47,886 nucleotides of DNA from Emmonsiellopsis sp. PD_33 (Eukaryota; Ascomycota; Eurotiomycetes; Onygenales; Ajellomycetaceae). Position 1 is the stretch's first letter, and each line of letters begins with the position of its first letter. The notes under the pieces are model-generated. The model saw nothing but the letters and a program-made list of their open reading frames with translations. It had not been told where the DNA came from and ran no database searches. Location of the stretch: assembly GCA_032988165.1 (NCBI GenBank), contig JANTQF010000269.1:1-47886 (forward strand), in the 5' to 3' direction. Positions 1 through 13,480 of the stretch are shown one piece after another. The position numbers and the translations under genes were made by a program.

Positions 1-65
1 TGTGCCTGGTACAGTTGGTGATAGTTATTCTGTTGATTGATAGAATAGTCATTTTGTTGGGACTA

Positions 66-1580
66 TCAAACTTGATATGCAGCATCATCCTGTACTTGCA
101 GCATTCTAGTATATTCTGCCAAGGTTGAGAAGTTAAAGCTATACTTATCCACTGGGCATATAATGTGGAGTTGCACTTCCACACCATCATGTAGATGCTG
201 GATGATCTGAACTTCATCAGTTATTTCAGCTTCCTGTAATAACCCAATTTTTTTATTACAGTATTCAGATAGTGGAGCTTCTTTCCAGCAATCAAAATGA
301 TAGCATAGGTGTGTAGCTTGAGTTAAAGTTTGTGTGTGTGACAGTTCATATTCCTTGCTCAGCTCTGATTCCCAAATATGAATTGATGTGTTCATCTTCT
401 TGATGGTGTTGTCAGTGAGAGCTCCAAATCATTGCATGGCTTTCTCTCATAGACAACTAGGTAATACATGGAGTACTGCCTTGCATCCTTCAATGGATGC
501 AATCTAGGAAATGTATTATATGAATATGCAAACAGGTGTCTCATCTGGATCAAACAGCATTAGATCCTCAGGGTGTAACTTGCATGTATATCCACTGTCT
601 GAGTCTTCATTTCCTGAGGAGTCCCTATCATTGTGGCATTTATTCTATTGATTGTTTTGTGAGTAGCAACTATCATTGCAGTATCTGCTATGACAGTCAC
701 ATTAATTATTTCTGGAGGAGTCAGATGAGTCTGAAGGGTCATCATCTAGAATATAATAGTGATTTGGTCTTCTTACTTTAGAACCTTTCTCCCTTCTTGG
801 TTGCTAAACTAACTGCTTTTGATCAGGTTTATTCACTTCTTGATCAGGAAGGCCTTATTATTCTGCAGTGGTAGCATGGTTGCTGGTCACTGAGCCATCA
901 TTACTGATTACTAAGCTACTATCACCTTGTTGCCCATTACTGAAGAGGCTATGATAGATGGGGCATGTTGATGTAGCATTTTCATTGTGAGATTCTGTTA
1001 GGTGTGATGTGTTCAGAGGGTTGCATATGAGAATGCATATAGGGTTGGCACTTAGATGCCTATGCAAAAAGTTATTATCCTGAACTTGGTCATTATTGTT
1101 CCCTTTCTCTGAGGTTTGTGTAGCTTGCTCCCTCAGAACTGATAACATTATGGTTCTAGTAGATTTAAAGACATCCCCAGTGAAAACCAAGTACTCTTCA
1201 GTCATCTGATCTGGGCTGAGGCAGAATCATTCAACCCATTTCTTGTATCTCATGATGGAGGTGGACAGCTGAGCAGCTGAGGCTATAATGCCTATAGCTT
1301 TCTCAATTAGGTCTTTATGTTTGGTATTGCTGTCTAGTGAGAAGATGGCTTTGACTCTCTCAAAATCAGACTTCTTAGCTATTAGCCAAAGTGGTTCATA
1401 CTTATCCTTACAGAAACATTCATAATAGAGGAAAAGCATGGCTACATTCACTTTGAATGTGGCTTTCAAATAGGCCTGCTTGTCAGGTTTAGCATGCTCA
1501 GCATTGATGTTGTCATTCTCAGTTTGTCCCTTTTGATTTCCTGGCCCACTGGACTGTAAGTCCAGAAAGGTACAGTTCAT
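66..1580 (-). mobile_element. Gag-like retroelement fragments (three open stretches)
   Basis: Three ATG-started minus-strand frames lie in line at 1580-1227 (117 residues), 1205-858 (115 residues) and 395-66 (109 residues). The last has a helical pattern like the capsid region of LTR-retrotransposon Gag proteins, with a CWKEAPLSEYC stretch and a DEVQIIQHLHDG stretch. I cannot name the family. This part is less AT-rich than the rest of the block and its frames stay open longer, so it may be younger or less mutated, but it is equally free of CpG. No LTR was identified. The assignment to Gag is an inference from pattern only. Confidence 0.35.
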
Positions 1581-3061
1581 GGAATCATTGAGATAACCAC
1601 CTGGGGTGGTCAGGGCTCAAGGATAAGCTATCTTGCTAGAGGTGCTGAGCATTGCTGTGTCAATGGTACAAGCTTGAGCCATTATAAATTGCAGTGCAAT
1701 TGATATGGCTGGCCAGTATAGTGCAGATTGACTTCTAGTTGGATGGAGTAGCTAGCTATCAGGGCTGGCTGTTCTGGCAGTTCAGATGTTGATGATGTAG
1801 GGTAGGTAGTTAGTGTCAGCTTCTATGTAGCTGTAGTCAACATGATTGAGACTTTGAGGTCAACAATACAGAGGACTTTATAACTGATGTGTGATCTTGT
1901 ACTGAAGGTGGCTGTCTTGATTGATTCTGAATTGTAATGTGATGGACTCTGTCATCAGTTGATGGGGAGTTAGGAGTTGAGATGAGGTTGAGGGTGATTA
2001 AGGCTACTTAGCTTCTTCAACTCAGGTGGGTGATGCACATCCTCTGTCTGTATGTGGAAGGTACCTAATGAGGAATGTGGCTCTTATGGTGAGGTTCATG
2101 ATTAACTACTATGATTCAATTGGTGAGCTGAAGCTCCTGGGTATAGGCAGTAGAAGGATTAGATCTATCAGATCTGGAATAAGAATGTGTTGAATTGACT
2201 TGTAGCAATCATCTGATATTAGTGGTGCTGAACTGGCTCCTTTTAGCCTATATCTGAATGGTTCTATAGCTGTGGTGTCTAGATGATAGATTCTCACAAC
2301 TGTGGGCTCTGCAACTGCAAACCTGCTAATTGTCCTAGACAGCTGTCTTTAACTGTATAGCTAAGTGTGATGACTGTTATATACCCTGACTAGGATTAAA
2401 TGATAGACATGCTATCATTGTAAGCACATGCTCAGTAGTAAGATAAGATGATGATCTAGCTAAGGGCCATAGGGGCCATACATGGAAATATAATGCTATA
2501 GGTATGTGATCCATACACATGACCTTAGCTATACATGACAGAAAGTGATGAAGTTATTATATATCAGTCTAAATTCATGCAACCTTACTGGTAGTGACTG
2601 ATTCCACTGTGTAAGGCCCATTAGATATTATCATTTACAGGATGTATGGCCATCTTCAACTTGAATGAGAAATTTGTAAGTCTCTCTGACATGCACTTAT
2701 AATTGGTAATTTCACTGCTAACTTATGATGTAGATGGAAATGAAACTTACTACTCTATAGGGAATATAAATCATCAATTCTCAGATCACAAACAATTATA
2801 AGTTAAATAGATACTCACAGTTGACAAACCTTAGGGTGAAGGAACAACTTCATGGGGAGAGTATAATATTCAGAGTTATGTTTTAATACTATCATCTTAA
2901 ATAGCTTCTCATTAATATGCTCTGTTATGAGTTTTTTACTGCAGCTCACATCAAGAGCTATCAGTCATTTCTCTTTAGTTTATAGGTAATGTCCCTGCCC
3001 ATCAACTGTTCTTTAAATCAAACTTATGTTGAATTTCTTTTATTATTATACATTCTAACAT
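1581..3061. other. No recognisable gene; mutated repeat DNA
   Basis: This stretch is free of CpG and has stops in all frames at short intervals. A 62-codon minus-strand frame at 2109-2297 has no motif I know. Nothing else can be supported. Confidence 0.5.
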
Positions 3062-3709
3062 GATTTCAAACAGGCTCAACTTAACTCTACATGGGAGGAT
3101 ATCTAACATTATAGTACAATCATAGTAAATGCTGGCTGGCAATATGCACCAGAAAATATAACAGAGGATCTAGCCTAATTTACCTTAAACTGCTATATTA
3201 TTCAACATGTAATTGAAGGTCAGCTTGATGTGAAGCCACTACTTCTTGAAGAGAGCTAATTATTTCTTAATAAAATACAGGCTGATTCTATATTACTTGA
3301 GTCATTAATTAAATACACCAAGACTTCTGAAGAGATTCTAAAAAGCCTACTCTGAAAGTAACATTCAAGTGCTAAGAGAAGTAAGAAGAGAATAGGAGGT
3401 AAGGCAAGTTATTCTTCAAAGAAATGTAAAATAGTTGCACTCAAGTCCTCTAAAAAGATGTCTGAGGAGGAGTCTAATTGTAAGAAGTCAGAGTCTGAGT
3501 CCTTCAAGTCATCAGACTCATCTGAATCATCAGAAGATCAGGCACCCCTTCCTTCACCTCCCAGAAAATAGAAGGCTCCTGCCCCCAAACTAAAGAAGAC
3601 TCTCACCCCTAAAAAATCCAAGAGTAGTAAATGCAGACAGGATGGCAGTTAGAGAGGAGATAAATCTCATGGGGAACAGCAATCACATGCAAGAGATATA
3701 AAGAAATGA
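3062..3709 (+). pseudogene. Degraded reading frame with Lys/Ser/Glu-rich tail
   Basis: One plus-strand frame stays readable for about 215 codons. The first third reads like a normal protein (for example GWQYAPENITEDLA). The last part is a charged tail with runs such as SSKKMSEEES, SSDSSESSED and LKKTLTPKKSKSS. The frame is cut by several in-frame stops (TAA, TGA and TAG), each of which could have arisen by one C-to-T change from a Gln or Arg codon. The frame ends in TGA at 3707-3709. I do not recognise the family. It lies just upstream of the hAT relic on the same strand, so it may be an accessory ORF of that element or part of another one. Confidence 0.45.
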
Positions 3710-3925
3710 GCTGAGCTAAGTAACCATCATCTTCTACTCTTCTTTATGGGATGTTGCATTTCTCAGTGGTCTAAATGAATCAATACATGAGTAGGATGAT
3801 TTCTATAGGTAGCTGATTACAAGTTTCTTTATTTGATGGCATCTCTAACTCATAAATCTGCAAGTTGATTGATTATATTGATCTTCATGTTTTTTACTTT
3901 CTTTATAATTGAACTTCTAGTTAAT

Positions 3926-4132
3926 ATGAAGAATAACATTTTTCTTACTTGATTGGCTATTATGGAAAGATCAGTAGTTTGCAGTGAGACACTCTTACAT
4001 GTTATTTAAATTAAGTTTAATAGTTCTGCATGAAGAATAATATCTCTTGCTTGATTAGCTGTTATGTAAAGATCAGCAGTTTACAGTGAGACAGTCTTAT
4101 ATATTATTTAAATTAGGTTTAATAGTTCTGCA
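3926..4132. repeat. Two-copy tandem duplication, unit about 104 bp
   Basis: Unit one starts at 3926 and unit two at 4030. Both begin ATGAAGAATAA and end TTTAATAGTTCTGC. Many of the differences between the copies are C/T or G/A, as expected if the duplication came before or during the mutation process that removed CpG. Confidence 0.75.
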
Positions 4133-4439
4133 GTTTTATAATGTCCTGAATGACTGGTAGAGATTCATTTGATCCTATTAATTGCATATTATGACTTTTA
4201 ACTATTAAACTTTAGTTTCATTTTTCTTTCCTTTATTTTCCTTGCCTCTTTTTATGACTGAATAATTACATTTCATAGGTTCTACTAACATTAGTTATTA
4301 TTAATCTCATATTTTCTTCTTGTCTGTTGTTCTTTTTCATAGCAAACCTGAAAACAAAAAAAAACTGCAATGATGGAAAAATAAAAATTTAAAAAGCTAG
4401 AATAATCTCATTTTCTTATATTAAATATTTAATAAAAGT

Positions 4440-7400
4440 TTAATTCTCTTTTTTCAGATACTATATGATCATCTTTGCCTTCCATCTCACTTATCTTAAT
4501 CTAATTGAACTCAAGTTAATCTAATTCAATGCCTTCATCCCCCATATTGTTCAGCTCTGTTTTCTCCAATGGCAGGAATCAATCATTACTGGATCCATCT
4601 ACTTCAAGCTTAGTGGTACAGGAAACACTCTTGATAGCTCCAGGCTAGTTAGCTCACATCAACACTATTAGTCTCAGTAGCTTACTAGCTAATAATCATA
4701 TGTCCCAATCAAACACAGCACTGCCTAGGCTGATCATTATTGCCAGGGGGAATCACAGTAAGCATTATGTCATTCTTGATGAGGAGAATCATCTGAATTT
4801 CCTTCAGTAGTGAAAGACTATAAAATAGCTAATTACTCATCTCAAGCTTGCTGAGAAGATAGCTATCTGGGGATCAACATAGCAAATAAGTTAGATGTGG
4901 AGGGAATTCAATGAGGTAGTAATATATCCTAATGGGGTCCTAAAGGTATAGTGTGTGCATTGTAGCCAGCTCATGGCTAATCTAACCCTGAAAAATTATG
5001 ACACAAAGACCCTCAGTTGCTATCTTGAGAAGTGTGCTATTCAAACCTGGAAATAGAGCAAGTCACAGTATAAACACAAAATGATAGAGTTCTTTGCCTG
5101 GGAGAATATGAGTTTTTTCATTTCTCATAATTAAATTAAGATTCCAACTAATTATTAGCTAGAAAGTGAATGCCTGTTCAGCTCTGAATAAGGAGAATCT
5201 TCTAGCTCAGCTAGTCAAAATGATCATCATCATTTAGACCTCATTTAATATCATCTACCATCTAGAGTTTAAGTAGCTGATCCAGATGGTAGCATTCAAT
5301 CCATTCTTAGAGATTCTCACTTGACAGACCATTACAAACCATCTACTTGTAAACTCACAGAAGATTATGATGGACTAGCTGGAGAAATTATCTCTAACCT
5401 TATAAATCTCAATTAGTGTTAACTGCTGAATCTCATCCTATGGAAACCTCTCCTTCATGGGGATACTTGATCATTTTATCTCTGAGAATTGGCAACTCAT
5501 GAATGTGCTACTTGATTTTGAGCATGTTCATAAGTTACATACTGATTAGAAGCTGGCAAATTTTATGTTGAAATGTGCAGATGAGTATCATCTTAGAGGT
5601 TAAATCTTAGCTAATACAACTAATAATGCAGGGAATAATGGCACACTCACCTAGATACTCTTCCAGGTAATATGAATAAGTCAGTTAACCTTGCAGTTCA
5701 CTGATTCAGAGTTGCAGAAGTTAGAGATGAATCAATATGTTCCTTGCCTGATATACATATTTTAACTATATTTAGATGTCATCTTCTAATGGATTGATAT
5801 AAATGCCCAGAAGGAACTAGATTCTACCCTAGATGATAATCTTTTTAATGAGGATATTAGTAGCACTTTACAAAAGATATAAAGTGTTTTACCTCTGAAC
5901 CTGATGATCTTTCTGACTGTTTCATTTTCATTAAGGCCCATCAGTTTACTCAATTTATCTGCTACTCCCCACAATAAGTCTCTTATTTTAAGAAATGTCA
6001 GCTTAAGTTCTCTCACATAATAGTACTTACAGTACAAACTGATTGCCCTACATGATGAGACTCAACATACCTTCTATTAAAATAGCTGCTAAAGCTTTAA
6101 AAGGCTGTAAACTACTTTATTCTCTATTATGATTTTATAGATCATTCTTCCTCTTTCTCAGCTGCTGAGTAAAAGTAGATTACTTATCTTATAAATATCT
6201 ATTTAGTGTTTAGAAGTCTGATAAATGGTCTGTCTCAGGAAAAGGAGTCCTCTCTTTCTCATGTGTTTTACATGTATAATCATCTTTTTGACCTCCTTGG
6301 ATCCACTGAATGTACTCTCTCCAGGAAGCACTATGCCTAGCATAATCAACTCTAAAAGGGTATTTAGAATGCAACAATCAAGTTACACCAGTACTACTCA
6401 AAGACTAATGGGAACCATGGCTATCTCTATGTCATGGCAACATGTCTCCATTCAGACCTCAAATTATTGGAGTTCCACAATAGTGTCTGGTTGGATGATG
6501 ATGTGGACTGGTATGAGGAATATCTGAGTATCTTTATGAAGGTATATTAACTATATAAGGGCAAACTGACATAGGAATTAATAGTAGGTTCATCCCCTCA
6601 AGGCCATGGGAATGTTCAGAAGCACAAGCATGAGCACATCATACTAAAGAAGGTTTTGAATAATATGGATTAACACTGCAAATATAAATATGGATTATTC
6701 AGTTAAAGTTATCCTCCCCCTACAACCTTGCCATAAAAGATTGAGTAATATCTCAATGAAGGTATGTTCTTCTCCTTCTAATCATATTAAACTTAAGTTC
6801 TAATTCATTATTTAGGGTTGGTGAAAAACATATTACTACTCAACTATTAGAAATAGAGACAAGCACAGTTTCTCATCCTCACCTGTATTACATATAACAT
6901 CCTGGCTGTGCAGAGTAATATAATAAAGCTAGAATATACATTCTTAATTTCCTATTAGATCTATGCATACCTTTAAAATCACCTACAATCATTAACTATT
7001 CAAGCCATCATGCTCCATTATATGGGTGATCAATGCTAGATGCAGAAGGTGTTTATCCCACCTCTCAGTACATATATAGGTGATGAGATATATATGGGGA
7101 ATGATGGGTCAGATGATGAGGATGAGAAGAAAAATAATGAACTCTCAGATAATTATATATCAGACTTTGATGATTTTGAGGAAGTTATGAATGAGGTTTA
7201 GAGTCAGAATGAGAGGGAGATGATGCCCAGATAGAATACCTTATTAACTAATGTTCCTCCAGGAAAGCTTCACCATTCTTAAAGTGTATTGTACAATGTA
7301 ATATCATCTTAGCAGCCTATCTTCTAGGTGGTGATTAACAACAACTGTTTCCTTCAAACTATCCCATCACAGCTCAATTCACCCCATCATTCACAGCAGA

Positions 7401-7875
7401 CACCTCAAAGAGTGAAACTGGAGGATTTCATTTCACATTAGATTACTTGAGGGAGTGGTAGATCTAGATTATAGTGCTTTTTATTTATTTTAAACTATAT
7501 TTTTCTCTTCTAATATGTTTATAGCTATTAATAGTTAATAAATATCATTTCATTCATCTTTTAGCACTTGGTTAATAATAATTCTTCTGGCACTACAGTG
7601 AAAAAGACTAATATGGTAGATAGAACTAAAGTTCAATTCTTGCACATGACAGTACTGTATTAACATAACTTAATTAAATCTTGGGGTGAATTTATGTATG
7701 CATAACTTTATTTTTCAAACCTATCAGGTTTGAAAAAATCAATCAGGTTTGACTCTGAAAACCTAACATAAGAAAAAAAAAATCAGCAGCAAGTGAACCC
7801 ACCTAAGTGAGGCTTTTTTTTTTTTTAGGTTTGAAACCCAGTAGGTTCACAAGTCAGGTTTACAACACTAGTATC
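4440..7875 (+). mobile_element. hAT-family DNA transposon relic with BED zinc finger
   Basis: Plus-strand frames keep the hAT layout. A BED finger is seen with WREF at 4898, Cys codons at 4952-4954 and 4961-4963, and LEKC at 5024-5035 (the expected His has become Tyr). The transposase core follows, with a Tyr-Tyr-Ser-Lys-Thr motif (KLHQYYSKT, 6380-6406) and a Trp/Asp/Glu-rich segment to about 6,540. The hAT C-terminal dimerisation region follows at about 6896-7050 (NILAVQ, then NHLQSLTIQA). An acidic tail lies at about 7080-7200. Many in-frame stops make it dead. The 3' end is probably near 7,870, where GTTTACAACACTAG is the reverse complement of a typical hAT terminus. The 5' terminus was not found. 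Confidence 0.75.
7700..7875. repeat. Subterminal repeats and probable 3' terminus of the hAT element
   Basis: The word AGGTTT or its complement AAACCT recurs several times. It includes the hairpin CAAACCT-ATC-AGGTTTG at 7716-7732 and ends with CAGGTTTACAACACTAG. Clustered short subterminal repeats beside a terminus reading CTAGTGTTGTAAAC on the other strand are usual for hAT elements. The matching left terminus is not visible, so the exact end is inferred. Confidence 0.55.
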
Positions 7876-7899
7876 CATTTCTAAGAATACCTCTATAAG

Positions 7900-10800
7900 T
7901 AAGTATCTAACTTCTTTTCTTATATAACTATTTATAAGGTAGATTGCATCTAGAAGATCTAAATTCTATTAGTATAATAAATCATCTTGTAGCTTTATAA
8001 TTAGATTTTATAATATTTTATTTGTTACTTCTATTTTTCCTGTTGACTTTAAGAAACCTATTAGTTGAAAGGTAAGCTTGATTTTATAACTTTCTACTTA
8101 TTATTATATTAGTAGATTATTAAAATAAGATTCTGAGTTTAAATACATTTCAATATATTCTACTTTTAGAAATGAGATGAAGTATCTTTCCAATAATTTA
8201 ATTACATCTTCTAACTTTACTGATTCAATTGAATAGACTATCATATATCCTGAGAAGTACTTAATGATATTAATAATATATTTATTGCTCCTACTAATTT
8301 TTTGGAAAGAGCTAATAAAATCAACTCCTATCATTTAAAGTGATTTTAGTAATATAATAGGGTATAGGAGCACTCATGAAGGGTATGGTGTATAATGAGT
8401 GCAGATAGAATAACTCTTTATCTATTTTTTAATATTATTAGATAGACTTGACTAGAATACTTTTCTAAATAATCTCATCTTTATGGATTCAATTCTCTAA
8501 TAGCCCTTTTCATTGTGAGCTTTCTTAAGGTACTGCCTAACTTTTACTTCAGATATGCAAAGTAATCAGAGGCTGATTACTTGATCTTATTTATATAAAT
8601 AAGATATATATTATTTAAAGTTTAATGCTTTTAATGTCTTAATATATGATTCTTCTTGCAGGCAAGTATATATTTTATTAAATTATCTAGATACTAAATA
8701 GATTTTCATTTAGTTCTAATAGTAGGTTGATAGTCTTACTGTAAGTGTTTTTACTTTCATTCTTATTTCATTTAGTGATCTCAATTTCTTCTCTTAAAAT
8801 ATCAGATAATCATTCTTTCTTATAAACTCATTAAATTCCTCTTTTTTATCTTTTTACACCTAATTTTCTTCTTGCTTCTTCAGCTTCTTTAGTACTACTT
8901 CCACTAATAAATTAGACTTACACTCTAGGTTATTAAATATAATTCTTAATAATCTATTTGTAACTTAATTCTTTTCCCCTGAAATATATTTGATTTTGAT
9001 ATTTAACCTATAAAGCTTCTCTACCCATCTAGCATATATCCTCTCATAGTTGTCCACTGAGAGAAATGATATCAATAGCCTATGATCTATATAAATTATA
9101 CTAGGTAATAATAGGTCTTGAAAGTAAAAGGAATACTTTTCTGTGAACTTAATAATAGTAAGTAATTCCTATTTATAAGTCTCATATTTTTGTTATGCCA
9201 GGATGAGAGTAAATAAATTATATATTATAGATATTAGTAATTTCCTTTCAGAGTATAATAGATCTTCTCTTTTTTAAGCAATTAGAAGCTCTAAAGCATA
9301 CCCTGAGCTATCAGTGTATGTATGAGCAGGTAATATCCAATTAAATCTATTTGTTACTGTATTTACTGACCTCTTGATTTTAAATAATTTAAATAATAAT
9401 TTCTCTAAATTAGTCTAATGAAATGGAACATTTCTGATCAGCCTCTACAAAAATCTAGCTACTTCACTGTAGTTAAATATGAATCTCTAGTTAATTTCTA
9501 AAGCTCTCAGAAATACTTATATATTTATTTTAGTTATAAGTACTGGCTAATTAAAGATTTTAGCAGCTCTCTCTGATAGAATTCACATATTACTATTAAT
9601 TTTATGAATGACCTTCAGGGCTTTGATATCTAGTATAAATAGCTTTAGCTTATAAAATAATAGTCTCAAGTTAATCTATTTAATTCTCAGAAAGAATTGA
9701 TTTCTAAGCATTTCATATAACTTCTCTAGTGATAGCATTCCTTCAAATATATCATCTATATATACTGTGGCTGGAGGTAGTTCTTCCTTGTAGTCACTAT
9801 AAAGTAAGGATTTTTTAGGCTCTAGTTCTGAAATTAATCCTAACACAATATTTATGAATTCAATGAAGGTAAATGATGTGAATTGAGTTTTCTATGGCAT
9901 TTAAGTTGATTAAAGCTATCTTAATTCTAGAATAGAGAATGTAAAATATAATCTATTAGGTAGATATATTAATATTATAAAGTAATCATACTTTATATCT
10001 ACCTTCTAATATACTTTGTGCCTTGAAGAGGATAAGTAATTATGTACCCTGCTTTGTAGCTTTATTTTTAAACCTAGAAGTATTTCATATATAAATGAAT
10101 AATTAAATGTTAATCTTAGCTTGATATTTATAAATCCTTCTTATCTTTTTTCTATTAATATAGCTTTTATATTTCATGGAGATAATTTCCCATTTATTGC
10201 CACTGTTGATTCATATATCCCTCTTTTAATTTCATTAGTAACTAGTTTTCTCAGCTATTATTTAATTATTGGTGTAAATCTCTTCTGGGATTTCACTGAA
10301 TACAGCTTGATTCCTAGGGCTAGATGTATATAATATTTAATAAGGTCTATAGCTGGTAATTAGTTCAGGTTCATTCCATTCAGATATTAGTAGAGATACA
10401 GTAATTTCATAACTCTCTTCTTAAGATATTTAAATAATAGTAATCTTAATATAATCTTTGATTTTGATATTCACTCTTCTAATTCTTCTCTTTTCATTTA
10501 ATAGTTAATAATAAACTCCTTGGTATAATGTTTCAATTGTCTGGTTACTGGAAATGATTTATCATTTATTAGTTTTAATATTAATACTTAATTACTTTGA
10601 ATTATATTTGAATGAGTGACTGAGACCTCTCCCCTCTTCTTTCTCCTCTAAACCTCTAATAAAGATACTATTATTACCTCTAAGATGGTTTGAGGTGGCA
10701 GTTTTAAGTCCTACTCAGAACTCAATAAGAGTTTTCCACATTAAATGAATTATTATCTAATGAGATTAGAGAATCTAAGTTTCTTTTAGTTTCTTTCTTA

Positions 10801-13480
10801 CTATTAGTTTCATTATTTATTTTATTATCTTCTTCCTCATTTCCTAACTCTATTTCTATCTTCACTATTTGATTCTAATTTACTAATAGTCTTGATGAAA
10901 ATAGTAGAATGTTATTTTCATACTTAAATTGCATTATTAGGTCTTTAATCTCAGTTAATTCTTCTTCTTACCTGATATCTCTAATGATTAATGATGAGTT
11001 CTTAACCCTAATTCTTAAATCTACTGAATATAGTTAAGGTAGTTCTAGAAGTAGTTAGCTAGACTCTTAATGTAGAGGTAGATCTCTTAATGCTATAAAG
11101 TATTTTATAATTCTCTATATTCTTTTGATGTCAACCTCTAACTCAATATAATATGTAAGATTATCTTTACTATATGTTATAGTTTTTATGGATATTCCTG
11201 CTAGTCCTAAATTCTGAAGGAATTTTAATGATAGATCAAGTCATTTAACTAAGACTAGAGAAATAATGTATAGATTAAACTTCTAATCTGTATGAATAAT
11301 CTATTTTTTCAGCTTTATTAATATCTCTTCATTATTTTATATATGGGTAACTAGATGAAAGGCTTTATCTAATAGTTTAATATAGGATAATATATAAATC
11401 TACTGATCAGGCCAAATTACTAAGATATTTAAATATAGTAAAATAGCTTCTATTAACTTTATTATACTAATAGTTATACTTGTCTTTTTCTTTTCCTTCT
11501 GATTTAATGATTTAGTGGCAAACTATTTAATTTATTAAGTAAAAATTGAGGATTAATATAGTAAGTCTATAATAAACATATTAATCTTAGTTTATCTTAG
11601 AATCTTCCTTACTAAAATTAGTTTCCCTTTTATTTCTACATCTTACTCTTTAAATCCTCAAATTAGGACCAGGCTTTTTTAGTTAGTTCTATTTGACTTC
11701 TTAGATTGATCTTCTTCTATTAGTTCTTTAAACTTTTATATGTCTAGCTGTGCTGTCACTAACTCTCTTATCTACCTCTTATTTACTTATAAAGTTAATT
11801 AGATACTAAATGCTCTCTTTCCATGCTAACTCTTTTCTTCTAAAAAAGCCTTATCATATTAAGTTTTCAGTGGAGTAAATAAGTCTTTTAGTTACAGTCC
11901 TTTTATTCTAAAGGTAACTAATATTACTTCTAATTGAGTTAAGAACATTACTGTATCATTAAATCTAACTTTTTACTTATTTAACATCAAATTATTCTCT
12001 AAGAAGTTTATTACTATATTTACTATTAATTATCTATCTACATCATTAATTCTTAGATCTATTTAATTATTTTCATTAAATATCTTTTTTATAAGTATCT
12101 TTTTCTTTCATTTCTTCAATCTTATTTCTTGACATTCATCTGATTAATATTTTAAAATTCTATAATTAATGTATAATAATAGTCTTTCTTCAGCTTGAAA
12201 GACTCTGATCCTATTGATAAAGTCATTTAATAAGAACTATTTTTATGATTCTATTAGTTCTTATAAGATTATTAAAGGTTTGATATTGCCATCTTAATTA
12301 AACTACCTTGTTTAAGAAGGTTGGTATGCCTCTAGCTTGATCTAAGATAAGAAGTCATCTAGTATTACTTATTATTAATTAGTATTTCTCACTGAATATA
12401 AGGTAATTATAGCCTTTAATTTTACTAGTTAATTATTATTTAATCATTTTTCTAATATATTCTAATAGAATTAGAGCTCTAGCTTATTTATTCTTTTCAT
12501 CTGATTCTTATTGAATTTACATTCTATCTCTTCAGTGTTCATTACTCTTAAGTATACTTTCTTTAAAGTTATTATCTTTACTAACTCTTTAATTAATTTC
12601 TTTTAAGTATTTAGATTGATGAGTTTCTTCATCCATTTTCTGATTATCTTTTTTAATAAGTATCTCTCTAATAATAAGTCTAATATATTATTATCATTCT
12701 TAATCTTTAACTTTCTCAGTATTTAAGCTCTTACTTGATAGTATTCCTTTAGATTCTAATTTATCATCTAATATAACTTAATAGTTTCTTACTCTAAGAA
12801 GACTTTTAGTTCTTCTACTCTAACTATTAGAAATTTATTGAAGAATGCCTTCTTAAAGAGTTTTCAGTTTTTCTCAGTTAAATATTTTAATACTTTCATT
12901 AATAAAGGATTCCTCTCTAATCATTTCTCTGCCTCTCTTATTAATAAAATATTAATTATTAAAAATAGATTTTTTACTAGAATTTAACTCTTAATTACTT
13001 TCTTTCCTCTTAATTTAAATTTAAATTTTATTAATTATCTTCTTACTGATTGCTCATCCTCTTCTAAGAATATTCTATATATAAAGAAAATTAGAAATTA
13101 ATTTACTATATTTAGTAACTTATTATCTTACTTTTCTTACTCTTTCTTCTTTCTTTAATGAGCTTATTCTTTATTATCTTATTCACTTTACTTCTTAATT
13201 ACTATTTAGAGAATATTATAGAGAATATAATTATAATAATCTTAACTATTATATTATTAACATAGTATCTTTAGATTCTACTCCAGCTTTACTATCTCTA
13301 TTAACTATTTATCATTCTATATCTATTTAATGCTTTCTAATGTTAATATTCTTAATAATAAATAAGACTCTTAATTTAAGGTGTAAAAGCTATTAGATTC
13401 TGAAGTAACAGCACTAAAAAGAGATAGATGTAATGATATGATATTATTACCTACTTAATAGTATTATATGAGAATGAGAT
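7900..13480 (-). mobile_element. Ty3/gypsy-type LTR retrotransposon pol relic
   Basis: On the minus strand the order is that of Ty3/gypsy pol. A reverse transcriptase core has FSILELR near 9,930 and the catalytic YIDD at 9762-9751, within PPATVYIDDIF. Next comes an RNase H/connection region with YTDSSGYALEL and then DHRLLISFLS, ending in a RWVEKLYRLNIKIKYISGEKN-like segment near 9,000. An integrase core follows at 8334-8104. The frame is broken by many stops. The DNA from about 10.3 to 13.4 kb would hold the 5' pol and gag regions; it is extremely AT-rich, with a purine-rich minus strand, and too mutated to read. I could not identify LTRs, so the ends are approximate. Confidence 0.8.
8104..8334 (-). 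pseudogene. Integrase core fragment of the gypsy relic
   Basis: A 76-codon open piece begins MIGVDFISSFQKI and contains NKYIINIIKYFSGYMI. This matches the retroviral-type integrase core, in which the Asp of the GxDF motif is the first acidic residue of the DDE triad. It is a surviving open stretch of the degraded pol frame, not an independent gene. It lies 3' of the reverse transcriptase on the same strand, the order expected for Ty3/gypsy elements. Confidence 0.75.

Noticed and set aside
6225..6527. 100-codon plus-strand frame as an independent gene
   Set aside because: The neighbouring frame at the same place encodes the hAT core motif; this frame is a shadow inside the relic.
7600..7660. 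tRNA-like B-box (GTTCAATTC) near 7,630
   Set aside because: No matching acceptor stem, A-box or cloverleaf could be formed.
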